From positions 1 to 35,088 of the IMG/VR virus record IMGVR_UViG_3300027797_000072: a stretch of DNA of 35,088 bases; one strand, 5' to 3'. Each line of letters begins with the position of its first letter. The first letter of the stretch is position 1. The notes below the pieces were generated by a model. The model saw only the letters and a list, made by a program, of their open reading frames with translations. It did not search any database and had not been told where the DNA came from. Both the position numbers and the translations under genes were made by a program. Of the stretch, positions 8,219-16,440 are shown piece after piece. The DNA is from a virus.

Positions 8219-8397
8219 CGGCGCTGTTCCCAATACATGACCCAGGGCGAAATATGCGCCACAGCCATTATTACCCACATTAACAACATTTCGTTAACCG
8301 CTCCACAAATGCTGGGATAAACATAAGAATACACTGCTCCTGCTGTAAACATGGGCATTGGTGCTAGACTTATAACAATATTAACCATACGATTCAT
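8179..8397 (-). CDS. Small membrane protein with two predicted helices
   Basis: A 72-residue minus-strand reading frame. Residues about 4-27 (rich in Val, Ile, Ala, Met, Phe) and about 36-56 (EMLLMWVIMAVAHISPWVMYW) look like membrane helices, followed by a basic tail RRYRKIQHLPHKQQ. The main evidence that it is real is a perfect GATAAATA late octamer ending 4 bases before the ATG, the same arrangement as at known structural genes. The size and topology would suit a small holin-like or envelope protein, but nothing confirms that. It lies alone on the minus strand among plus-strand fibre genes and overlaps the neighbouring convergent gene by 40 bases. Confidence 0.5.
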   Translation of the reverse strand: MNRMVNIVISLAPMPMFTAGAVYSYVYPSICGAVNEMLLMWVIMAVAHISPWVMYWEQRRYRKIQHLPHKQQ

Positions 8398-8401
8398 ACA
8401 A

Positions 8402-8409
8402 TATTTATC
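8402..8409 (-). promoter_or_regulatory. Late promoter octamer GATAAATA, 4 bases before ATG
   Basis: The minus strand reads GATAAATA-TTGT-ATG for the small membrane protein gene. It lies 13 bases from a second, plus-strand GATAAATA, forming a divergent pair like the one at 19381-19400. Confidence 0.6.
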
Positions 8410-8422
8410 AGGCGTAGGTACT

Positions 8423-8430
8423 GATAAATA
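8423..8430 (+). promoter_or_regulatory. Late promoter octamer GATAAATA upstream of short fibre gene
   Basis: A perfect NATAAATA match lies 60 bases before the ATG at 8491 and 80 bases before the ATG at 8511. It would drive the short fibre gene with a longer leader than most genes in the window. Confidence 0.6.
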
Positions 8431-8490
8431 ACATTAATAGATTCCTAGCATACCGGCTAAGAAACCGCACATATACTAAAGAGATCAAAA

Positions 8491-8514
8491 ATGGCCGCAA
8501 GAGTAATGTCATGA
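8491..8514 (+). other. Seven-codon reading frame MAARVMS overlapping the next start (ATGA)
   Basis: ATG at 8491 is preceded by GAGATCAAAA, the same ribosome-site spacing as at the sheath gene (GGAGATCACAAAATG) and the giant gene (GGAGATATAAATG). The frame stops after seven codons, at a TGA overlapping the ATG at 8511. Removing five bases (one copy of ATGTC) would fuse it in frame to the next gene as MAARVMSVVQKQL. It is either a short leader frame or the original start of the fibre gene disrupted by a 5-base insertion or a sequence error. Confidence 0.45.
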
Positions 8515-8948
8515 GTGTAGTACAAAAACAATTAACATCAACCGCGGGGTTTAGAAGTCCCGGATTTAGTGTAAACTCAACCGGTGCGTTAATCGCCAAC
8601 GGCATTGATACAATTAACGGGCTAGCGTTTAACGGATTACAAGTATTAACACCAACAACTCTTGGAAGTACAGTTGTTGACAGCAGTTTACAAACTCTAG
8701 GAACATTAACTGGACTAACAGTTAATAGTACTGGAACCGTGTCAATCTCTGCTGCCGCTATCACAGTAGCAACAACCGGTACAATTGCAATTACCTCAGG
8801 AGCAGTTGGCGCAATTAACAACGTAAATATTGGGGGTACAACTCCCGGTAACGGAACATTCAACACATTAACAGCCAGTACTAATATATACATCGGCAAT
8901 ATTAACGTTAAATCGTACGCCGCGGCTTTAGCAGTAGCACTTTCATAA
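8511..8948 (+). CDS. Short fibre-like structural protein
   Basis: The 145-residue protein is low-complexity and beta-rich, with Thr/Ser/Gly/Asn content and short alternations such as TLGTLTGLTVNSTGTVSIS and TTGTIAITSGAVGAINNVNIG typical of phage fibre shafts. N-terminal KQLTSTAGFRSPGFSVNSTG resembles the start of other marine phage structural proteins. The segment TPTTLGSTVVDSSLQTLGTLTGLTV echoes SLTSVGTLTNLTV in the 825-residue fibre. No enzymatic motif is present. ATG at 8511 is in ATGA overlap with a seven-codon frame that has the better-placed ribosome site, so the true start may be upstream or the gene may be translated by reinitiation. A CATAAATA promoter for the next gene overlaps its stop codon region. 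Confidence 0.7.
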   Translation: MSVVQKQLTSTAGFRSPGFSVNSTGALIANGIDTINGLAFNGLQVLTPTTLGSTVVDSSLQTLGTLTGLTVNSTGTVSISAAAITVATTGTIAITSGAVGAINNVNIGGTTPGNGTFNTLTASTNIYIGNINVKSYAAALAVALS

Positions 8949-8951
8949 ATA
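8944..8951 (+). promoter_or_regulatory. Late promoter octamer CATAAATA with GGAGAT ribosome site
   Basis: CATAAATA ends 17 bases before the ATG at 8969. The leader holds CTGGAGATAT, a strong Shine-Dalgarno site. The octamer overlaps the stop codon of the preceding gene. Confidence 0.65.
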
Positions 8952-8968
8952 TAAGACTGGAGATATAA

Positions 8969-11900
8969 ATGTCAAAGAAAAGAATAGCAAATTACGTGTT
9001 TCAACCGGGTGTGTCGGGCACAAGCAATGCCTACCCCAATGCGTATTCTTTATTAGAAAGCAACAAAACTTTTATCAAGAAAGAAGCTAATGCTTATATT
9101 GCTCAACAAATTATTTTAGACACAGCAAACAATATATATCCAAACGCAGTTTCCTTATTAACTTTAAATAGAACATTTGTAATTGATGAAATATCAGCAT
9201 GGACCAGTTATCAAGTTGCTAATAGTATTGGTATTTTTAGCGGATACACTTACACAGCTACTGAAATTGCAAAATGTAAAAGAGACGTTGGTTATTTAAT
9301 TGACGCATTAATTTATGATGTTCGATACGGTGGTAACGAACGTGTTAATTTTGTAGCAAGTCAGTATTATCTAAGCGGTGTAGTTCAAGTTATCAATATA
9401 CCAGTTGAGGTTCAAATACAAACTCAACTATGGAATATAATTAGAAATTATATACTTACAAAAGTATTGTACGCATCTCAACAAAGCCCAAGTCTTAGTT
9501 CACAAAACATATCCGGCGGCGCAGCCGAGGCCGGCGCAGTTACTCAAGTAGCAACTTTATCAACAACAGTTAGTAATGTGATCTCTGGCGGATTATCAAC
9601 TATTCCAGCTACTATATATTCAGCATATAATTTTCCTGGATATACATACGACGCGGCCAAGTGTGAACGTGATATAAATTATATACTTGACGGGTATCTT
9701 AACGATTTGCGCTACGGTGGTAACGTACAAACTAGACTACTTGCTAGCAGATACTGGGACGGCGAAGTTCCTCAAGTAGACGGTGATAGATCACCTGAAA
9801 TTGCCACGCATACATTTATTCGTAATTTAATTAATACTTATATTTTTACACAGGCAGCATATACACCCTTACAAGTTTCTTTTCCAAGACAAATTGTAGG
9901 TGGTATTATTGGCGAAGCTGGAGCAACTGATCGTGTTGTGACTCTTGCTGAAATAGTAATTTCAGTAATTCAGTCAGGACTATCAGCAGTCCCTGTTATA
10001 GCATACGGTGTTACTACAATTAAACTTCAAGGCCAATATACACTTGATAAATTGCTATTAATTACTAACGCAACTAATAATCAAATCATTTATAACTTTA
10101 GTGATCCGTTACTGGGCGCAACCGCAAGTCTTGAAGCGTCACATAATAGTAACGGTAACGATAGTGATACTGATTACCCAGCATTCTTACAAGTAACAGA
10201 CAGTATTACAACATTACAGTTAGTTGCTGATACTAGTACATGTTTGCCAACTGACGATATACAGATATTTGTAGAGGGCGAAGCACAAATAACAAGACCG
10301 TACGATTTTGGTACTGATGCCATCGAACGTTTACGTGTTGCGCAACCACAGTCCATGCTTGACGCTGACTTTGAATACGGACTACAACCTACTAAGTGGC
10401 AGGCAATTGGAGTTGCTCGCGGATATCCGTCAGTGTACGAAATTCCCGGATCTGACACTGCTGTACTTACTGTAGTAACAGACGCATCTGCTGGCACCGG
10501 CGGTGTTGGCCAATCGCTGATAACAGTAACAACGCAAGGGTCGCACGGATTTGTTGCAGGTGGACCAATTACTATTCGAGCATTAGCAAACACAATTTCT
10601 GGTTTCAGCCGCGCAGAAGGTACGTTTATTATTGTTGCAGTCCCTACTGCAACTACATTTAATTATTATGCTACAGCTAAAGTGGGAACATTTAACGGGC
10701 AAGTATTGGCCACATCGTATAGTCAGTTACGTAAAGGCGCATTCTATACCGGAGCTGCAATTGGCACTCCGTCGTTCTCTGTAGTAAGTAACGGCATTGC
10801 TAGTTCGTTTGCTACAAAATTTATTACTGCTATAAATACTGACCAAATTGCAATTGCTGGAATATTGCCGGCATTAGGTGCTCCTCTTACTGGCACTGGA
10901 ATTAACCCAGGCACACAAGTATCAGGAACTGTCGGCGCAGGCGGCCTAGCAGTTACAGCTAACTTGGGGCTTCCAGTCGGTATTGGCGACACGGTGATAA
11001 ACGTAATAGATCCAACCGGAATTTTAGAAGGTATGGCCATTGATAATGGGACCGGTACTGCGGTATTTGTAAGTAGCATTTCAGGGTCAGATATTAATTT
11101 AACGCAGCCAGTAACTACTGCTCGGTCAGGAAGTACACAAACTTACACAAATATTTCAGGTACTAACATTACACCTAGCGGCACTGGGGCAACTTTTAGT
11201 GTTGATAGAGTTGACAGCCTTTATGCTAATTTACAAATTGTTAATGGCGGAAATAGTTATACCGTTAACAATAAAATTAAAATTCTAGGGTCAAACTTAG
11301 ACGGTGCCGATGGTACTAATGATATAATTTTAAAAGTAGCATCAGTTATTGATGTTAGTTCATACACAAATGTACCATTTAGCACTACTACTGGATTGGG
11401 GATTACCGCAAGTTTTGATATTACTATAAACGGAACTAATGACTATGTGGTTTTATTAAATAATCCTGGTTCGTTGTTTGTAGCAGGGGATGGTATAACA
11501 ATTAACGGATCTTTGTTAGGCGGTAGCGATACAGTAAATGATGTAACTTTTAATGTTGCTACAGTAACTGCAACATATATTGCTGTACCATTTAGTACAA
11601 CAGACAGTGCGTTAGGGGCCGGCGCAACGTTTGATGTAGTGCGGACCGGAGCAACATACTCAGTAACTGTTAACAACGGTGGTACTGATTTCCAACCAGG
11701 TGATTCTATTACAATCCTTGGAAGTGCGTTAGGCGGTGTTGATGCTGTAAACGATTTAACGTTTTCAGTACTAACTGAAATTGGACTTGTTATTGATACT
11801 ATAACTGGAGTCACCGGCACAGCAACCGGCCCAGGTAGTATTGTTACAATTGACACCATTGTGGGCACTGGTGTTATTATTGTTGGTCGAATTGCCACCG

Positions 11901-14900
11901 CAACTATCTTATCCGGTAATAGTGTTATTGGCGAGCGTTCATATTCTGGATTATCACAAGATGCTACAAACGGCATTGGAGCCGGAGCAACCTTTAATGT
12001 GGCCACAAGCGCAGGCAGTTATGTAGTAACAATTGTAGCATCTGGTAATGATTATTTGTTTGGAGATACACTAACAATTTTAGGTAGTGTGCTAGGCGGT
12101 GTTGATGTAGTAAATGATTTGACTATCACCGTTACCTCTGCGACCAGCGCCGGCGGTAACATTTTAACATTTGATTCAGCCGGTGCTCCTGGCACTAATG
12201 ATACTACATTCACGCCATTGAGTGGGGTAAACATAACAACAGGTACTGGAGCGTCGTTTGACATTACCCGCACTGGCGGATTGTATACTATAGTTGTTCC
12301 TAATTTAGCTGGTAGTATTTACAGTGTTAACGATACAATTTTAATTACGGGAACAACTCTTGGAGGCACTGACCCTGCTAACAATTTAACTGTTACAGTT
12401 ACTAGTGCCGGACTAACCGGAGACATTCTTGGAGTTTCAAGTAGCGGCACTGCTGTATCGGGATCAACGATTGAGTTTTGGTCTGCAGCGGCCTTAAGTG
12501 ACGTTACCTCTGCTTCAATTCCAGACGGCACATCAATTAGCACCGCAGCCATTGCTGTTTTACAAATATCATTTACAAATCCGCATGGACTAGTACCAGG
12601 AGCGAGCCTGGTAATTGATATTACTAGTGCCGGCACTAATCATGCGTTAGCCAAAGGCCCATTCTATGTAGAATCAGTACCATCGTTAACCACGGTTCGT
12701 TATACTGCTAGAGCCACAGGCAATATTGATACTGGCACTACTTTACAAGGAATTGTTTACGCTCGTCCGGACAGTTATTTTATTCATAGACCTTATGACG
12801 GCGGTGTACAATTAGGAACCGGCGGACCACAACACGGTGTGCAAGCAATTCGTATGAGTAAGAAATATATTCGTTACCAATCTGGTAAGGGTATTATGTA
12901 TACTACTGGAGCACTATTTGCGCCAAGTTATAACTTACAATCAATTGAGGCAAACGGAACAGCCGTTGGATCGTTTATTACAGTAACAACTGATGACGTG
13001 GATCACGGATGCCAAATTGGTGGCCGAGTGAGAATTATTGGAGTTGATACTGCAGGGTATAACGGCGAATATACAATTGTCGACGTGTTAACTGAACGTA
13101 TTTTTAAAATTCAGGCTTATACTACTCTGGCAAACGTTTACGGATCTATCACTACAGCGGCCCAAATGTCAATTTTAAGTTGGCATGGCGCATCAGTCCG
13201 CGCTGGAACATTTGACGACCAAAATGGTATGTACTGGGAGTACGACGGCAGAGAATTAGCAGTAGGTCGTAGATCAAGTACTCTTCAACTGTCAGGTGTA
13301 GCAAGTATTCCGCGAGACGGAAATACATTAACTGGGGTTAACACTCGGTTCCGTGACCAAGTTAAGGCCGGTGACAGGATTGTTATTAAAGGGATGACTC
13401 ACGTAGTGTCATCAGTATCTAGTCAAACACTTCTAGCAGTGACCCCAGACTATCGCGGCGCGAACAACGCAACTGCCGCTAAAATATGTTTGGTTCAAGA
13501 TTTAATTATTAAACAAAGTGAATTTAACTTAGATCGTTTAGATGGCACTGGCCCAAGTGGTTATAATTTAGATATTACTAAGATGCAGATGATCGGTATG
13601 CAATGGTCATGGTATGGTGCTGGATTTATTGATTTCATGTTAAGGGGTTCAGACGGTAACTATGTATTTGCTCATCGTATACGTAACAGTAACACAAATA
13701 CCGAAGCTTACATGAGAACTGGTAACATGCCAGTTCGTTATGAAGTTATTAATGAAGGCGCAATTGGAAAACTACGTCAATCTATTACTGCTACTCAAAC
13801 AACAATTCCGTTACAAGACGCATCAGCATTTCCAGATGAAGCTGGCATTGTATACGTTGATAACGAATTAATTGCGTTTAGTGGAAAGACTAATAATACA
13901 CTAACTGGATGTACACGGTCTGCTCCAATGGTAAACTTTGTTGGAGGTGCCCAACGTACATTTAGGGCCGGGTCAGCAACGGTCCATGAAGTAAACACTG
14001 GCGTAATTTTAATTAGTAATACAATTAGTCCTATTATTAGTCACTGGGGTTCTGCGATGTTAACAGACGGACGCTTTGACGAAGATCGTGGATATTTGTT
14101 TAACTACGCATCTACTGGTATTCAAGCGTCTACTACAAAACAAACTGCGTTCTTAATTCGCCTGGCACCAAGTGTATCTAATGCTATTATTGGAGACCTA
14201 GGCGAACGAGAACTTATTAACCGTGCGCAATTATTGTTAAAATCAATTGCTGTGACATCAGATACGGGTACAGGTGGTCTAGTTATTGAAGGTGTATTGA
14301 ACCCACAAAACTATCCAATTGACCCAAGCGCAATTTCGTGGGCAGGACTAGCAGGTAGTTCTGCAGGTGGCCAACCATCTTTTGCTCAAGTAGCACCGGG
14401 TGGTTCGGTATCATGGGCCGGTGGCGCAACTGTAACTACATCAACAGCTACTACTACTGCGGCGTTAACAGGCACTGCAACCGTTCCTAACAATGCGTTG
14501 TTTGCTCAAGGTATTGGGTCAAGCATACTGTACGTAACCAAAGCAAGTTGGGACACCCTAGGGGCATCAGCTGGTTTTAGTGTTGCTGCCTCTGAGACAA
14601 AGTATCCGGCAGGTACTACAGTGTCATCAGTGACAGCAAATCCTGCTCCAGTTGCTACTACTTTAGGGTTAATTACTGGCACTGCGACTATACCGCCAAG
14701 CCCTTTCTTTAAAACTGGAAATGCATCAAACATTTTATACTTTACTCAAGCTTCATGGGTTGCGTTAAACGGCGCAGTAGGTACTAGTATTTTTAGTAAT
14801 GATTACCCTGCTGGTACTACAGTATCTAACGTTGCTGGCCCTGCGTTTGCAGCTGGTCAAAGTTATTATACAATTACAACCAGCGCAGTTTCGAATAGAA

Positions 14901-15988
14901 CACATAACCCTGTTACTACAACTTTACAAACGTATTATCTCCAGGCATTTAATAGTACTACGGTTACAATATATTTTAACGTTGTACAAACGTATGCTCC
15001 ATACATTATTGGAGATGGTATTACAGTATCAGGTCACTCATCAACCCCGGCGGTTGCGGGCTCATGGACAGTTACTGAATGTTCGACAAGTTTTGTAAGG
15101 TTCGTAATATCTACCCCACTTAACTTTAATTCTAGTTCAAACGGTAGTGTTGTAAACAATAACGCATTAGCAACAGTGACATTCTCATTAACTGGTGGAG
15201 CGTCAACCGGTGCTCTCTCACTAAACTTTACACAGGCGTCATGGGCTGCATTACCGATTGGTTCAGCAGTTGTTACCAACACTGTAAATGATACTGGTAA
15301 ATTTACTGTTGGAACGCAGATACAAACAATTAGCACATTGCGAACATTTGCCGGAACTAACTATTATACAATTACGTTTAATACTAGCTTGTTAGCAACG
15401 ATTTCGCCGGCTACATCCGTAACGTTTACTAATATTAATTATTACACAATTTTATTAAGTAGGTCAGCTGTAAGTGCAATCTCTGCGGCAGCAACGGTAG
15501 CATTTACTCCTGCTGTTATTGGTACTAACACTTCGTTCTTATACTTTACACAAGCATCATGGGCGGCACTATCTTCAACTTATGGAGCAACTACAGGTAC
15601 TGAAGTTGTTGACCCTACTAAGTTTCCGTCAGGAACTAAAGTAGCAAGCATTGGCGTATTAAGTACGTTTGGTGGTACTGCGTATTATCGTGTTAACTTT
15701 ACACAAAGTTCGATTGCTGCCATACCGACGGCCGCAACGATTACATTCCAATTTGGTTTACCGCCTTACGCACAACCAGGTGAAACTGTATTTTCGTTTA
15801 TTGCGGCACCGGGAAGTGCGCAAACATTAGAATTGGGCGAGTTGAAAGAATTGACTAACACAACATTAGGTGGTAGAGGAACTTATCCAAACGGTCCAGA
15901 CGTGTTAGCCATTAACGTTTACCGTGCGTCAGGTGCTGGTAGTATTCCTACTAACATTGTTATTCGTTGGGGTGAAGCGCAGGCTTAA
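8969..15988 (+). CDS. Giant repeat-containing virion structural protein (tail/baseplate-associated)
   Basis: At 2339 residues this is the largest gene in the window. The N-terminal part carries two copies of a helical module with KC(K/E)RD(V/I)xYxxD followed by (V/L)RYGGN, near residues 102-125 and 231-253. The middle has five beta modules of about 55-75 residues (roughly 738-1148), each with G-A-x-F-x-(V/I) and a L-G-G-x-D-x-x-N-D/N-(L/V)-T core. Further on come IRYQSGKGIMYTTGA (about 1298) and HWGSAMLTDGRFDEDRGYLF (about 1692), both familiar from cyanophage structural proteins. A Thr/Ser-rich part has four copies of LYFTQASWxAL. The end, TNIVIRWGEAQA, is also typical. The protein probably forms a fibre or baseplate appendage; no enzymatic motif is seen. 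Its stop overlaps the convergent Nudix gene by 4 bases. Confidence 0.85.
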   Translation: MSKKRIANYVFQPGVSGTSNAYPNAYSLLESNKTFIKKEANAYIAQQIILDTANNIYPNAVSLLTLNRTFVIDEISAWTSYQVANSIGIFSGYTYTATEIAKCKRDVGYLIDALIYDVRYGGNERVNFVASQYYLSGVVQVINIPVEVQIQTQLWNIIRNYILTKVLYASQQSPSLSSQNISGGAAEAGAVTQVATLSTTVSNVISGGLSTIPATIYSAYNFPGYTYDAAKCERDINYILDGYLNDLRYGGNVQTRLLASRYWDGEVPQVDGDRSPEIATHTFIRNLINTYIFTQAAYTPLQVSFPRQIVGGIIGEAGATDRVVTLAEIVISVIQSGLSAVPVIAYGVTTIKLQGQYTLDKLLLITNATNNQIIYNFSDPLLGATASLEASHNSNGNDSDTDYPAFLQVTDSITTLQLVADTSTCLPTDDIQIFVEGEAQITRPYDFGTDAIERLRVAQPQSMLDADFEYGLQPTKWQAIGVARGYPSVYEIPGSDTAVLTVVTDASAGTGGVGQSLITVTTQGSHGFVAGGPITIRALANTISGFSRAEGTFIIVAVPTATTFNYYATAKVGTFNGQVLATSYSQLRKGAFYTGAAIGTPSFSVVSNGIASSFATKFITAINTDQIAIAGILPALGAPLTGTGINPGTQVSGTVGAGGLAVTANLGLPVGIGDTVINVIDPTGILEGMAIDNGTGTAVFVSSISGSDINLTQPVTTARSGSTQTYTNISGTNITPSGTGATFSVDRVDSLYANLQIVNGGNSYTVNNKIKILGSNLDGADGTNDIILKVASVIDVSSYTNVPFSTTTGLGITASFDITINGTNDYVVLLNNPGSLFVAGDGITINGSLLGGSDTVNDVTFNVATVTATYIAVPFSTTDSALGAGATFDVVRTGATYSVTVNNGGTDFQPGDSITILGSALGGVDAVNDLTFSVLTEIGLVIDTITGVTGTATGPGSIVTIDTIVGTGVIIVGRIATATILSGNSVIGERSYSGLSQDATNGIGAGATFNVATSAGSYVVTIVASGNDYLFGDTLTILGSVLGGVDVVNDLTITVTSATSAGGNILTFDSAGAPGTNDTTFTPLSGVNITTGTGASFDITRTGGLYTIVVPNLAGSIYSVNDTILITGTTLGGTDPANNLTVTVTSAGLTGDILGVSSSGTAVSGSTIEFWSAAALSDVTSASIPDGTSISTAAIAVLQISFTNPHGLVPGASLVIDITSAGTNHALAKGPFYVESVPSLTTVRYTARATGNIDTGTTLQGIVYARPDSYFIHRPYDGGVQLGTGGPQHGVQAIRMSKKYIRYQSGKGIMYTTGALFAPSYNLQSIEANGTAVGSFITVTTDDVDHGCQIGGRVRIIGVDTAGYNGEYTIVDVLTERIFKIQAYTTLANVYGSITTAAQMSILSWHGASVRAGTFDDQNGMYWEYDGRELAVGRRSSTLQLSGVASIPRDGNTLTGVNTRFRDQVKAGDRIVIKGMTHVVSSVSSQTLLAVTPDYRGANNATAAKICLVQDLIIKQSEFNLDRLDGTGPSGYNLDITKMQMIGMQWSWYGAGFIDFMLRGSDGNYVFAHRIRNSNTNTEAYMRTGNMPVRYEVINEGAIGKLRQSITATQTTIPLQDASAFPDEAGIVYVDNELIAFSGKTNNTLTGCTRSAPMVNFVGGAQRTFRAGSATVHEVNTGVILISNTISPIISHWGSAMLTDGRFDEDRGYLFNYASTGIQASTTKQTAFLIRLAPSVSNAIIGDLGERELINRAQLLLKSIAVTSDTGTGGLVIEGVLNPQNYPIDPSAISWAGLAGSSAGGQPSFAQVAPGGSVSWAGGATVTTSTATTTAALTGTATVPNNALFAQGIGSSILYVTKASWDTLGASAGFSVAASETKYPAGTTVSSVTANPAPVATTLGLITGTATIPPSPFFKTGNASNILYFTQASWVALNGAVGTSIFSNDYPAGTTVSNVAGPAFAAGQSYYTITTSAVSNRTHNPVTTTLQTYYLQAFNSTTVTIYFNVVQTYAPYIIGDGITVSGHSSTPAVAGSWTVTECSTSFVRFVISTPLNFNSSSNGSVVNNNALATVTFSLTGGASTGALSLNFTQASWAALPIGSAVVTNTVNDTGKFTVGTQIQTISTLRTFAGTNYYTITFNTSLLATISPATSVTFTNINYYTILLSRSAVSAISAAATVAFTPAVIGTNTSFLYFTQASWAALSSTYGATTGTEVVDPTKFPSGTKVASIGVLSTFGGTAYYRVNFTQSSIAAIPTAATITFQFGLPPYAQPGETVFSFIAAPGSAQTLELGELKELTNTTLGGRGTYPNGPDVLAINVYRASGAGSIPTNIVIRWGEAQA
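11180..12412 (+). repeat. Five diverged beta-module repeats within the giant structural gene
   Basis: Five coding segments encode the pattern G-A-T/S-F-D/N/S-(V/I), a variable strand, a G-D/N-x-(I/L)-x-I-x-G-S/T-x-L strand, then G-G-x-D-x-x-N-(D/N)-(L/V)-T-(F/V)-x-V. The DNA copies are diverged, so the repeats are old or kept by selection at the protein level. Similar modules recur in tail proteins of marine T4-like phages, as far as I recall. Confidence 0.8.
14500..15580 (+). repeat. Four dispersed (L/I)xxxTQASWxAL coding repeats
   Basis: Blocks near 14521, 14728, 15219 and 15534 encode ILYVTKASWDTL, ILYFTQASWVAL, LSLNFTQASWAAL and FLYFTQASWAAL. Each sits before a segment with a Y/K-(F/Y)-P/T-x-G-T motif. 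They define a second repeat family in the C-terminal third of the giant protein. Confidence 0.75.
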
Positions 15989-16440
15989 TGCGTTATTATA
16001 TCAACTAGGTCAAAGACAGTTTGTAATTTATTACGGATTGTCTTACTGTTGAAACTATTGCGCAACCCTTGATGTATAGGTTTTGGTGGATGATCAATTG
16101 TAGACCACCCCCACGCAATATGTTCGTCGCTTAAAATAGGAATAAATTCATTTTCTATTACACACAAGTATGTGTGAAAATTAAACACTTTGTCGTTTGA
16201 TACAAATGTTTCTAAAGGAATTGTTTTTAGAATTTTAGGCAGAGTGCCAATTTCTTCTTTGATTTCACGTTGAAGGCCTTGCCATGGATTTTCGTCTATT
16301 AGATTAGTACCGCCTACTAATCCCCATGTTCCAGCATGTTTGCCTTGAGCTTTTTGTAATAATAGAACTCGTCGTGTTGATTTAGCGTAGAACAATGCTC
16401 CGCTACAAACAATACGATCTTTTAAAGTTCTATTCTCCAT
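15985..16440 (-). CDS. Nudix hydrolase
   Basis: The 151-residue protein has a near-complete Nudix box at residues 44-66: G44, E50, R58-E59, E62-E63 and G65 fit G-x5-E-x7-R-E-U-x-E-E-x-G-U, with Thr66 in place of the last hydrophobic residue. Upstream, GALFYAKSTRRVLLLQK and WGLVGG are the usual first strands. Nudix enzymes cleave nucleoside diphosphates linked to another group (dNTPs, NADH, ADP-ribose, capped RNA); the substrate cannot be told here. It starts inside the end of the gp15-like gene (19-base overlap), so it is the last gene of the gp14-gp15 late operon. Its stop overlaps the giant structural gene by 4 bases. Confidence 0.9.
   Translation of the reverse strand: MENRTLKDRIVCSGALFYAKSTRRVLLLQKAQGKHAGTWGLVGGTNLIDENPWQGLQREIKEEIGTLPKILKTIPLETFVSNDKVFNFHTYLCVIENEFIPILSDEHIAWGWSTIDHPPKPIHQGLRNSFNSKTIRNKLQTVFDLVDIITH

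Noticed and set aside
10174-12636. Several long minus-strand open frames opposite the giant structural gene
   Set aside because: Val/Pro/Thr-rich translations mirror the Thr/Gly/Asn-rich coding strand; they are broken, unordered and lack start signals.
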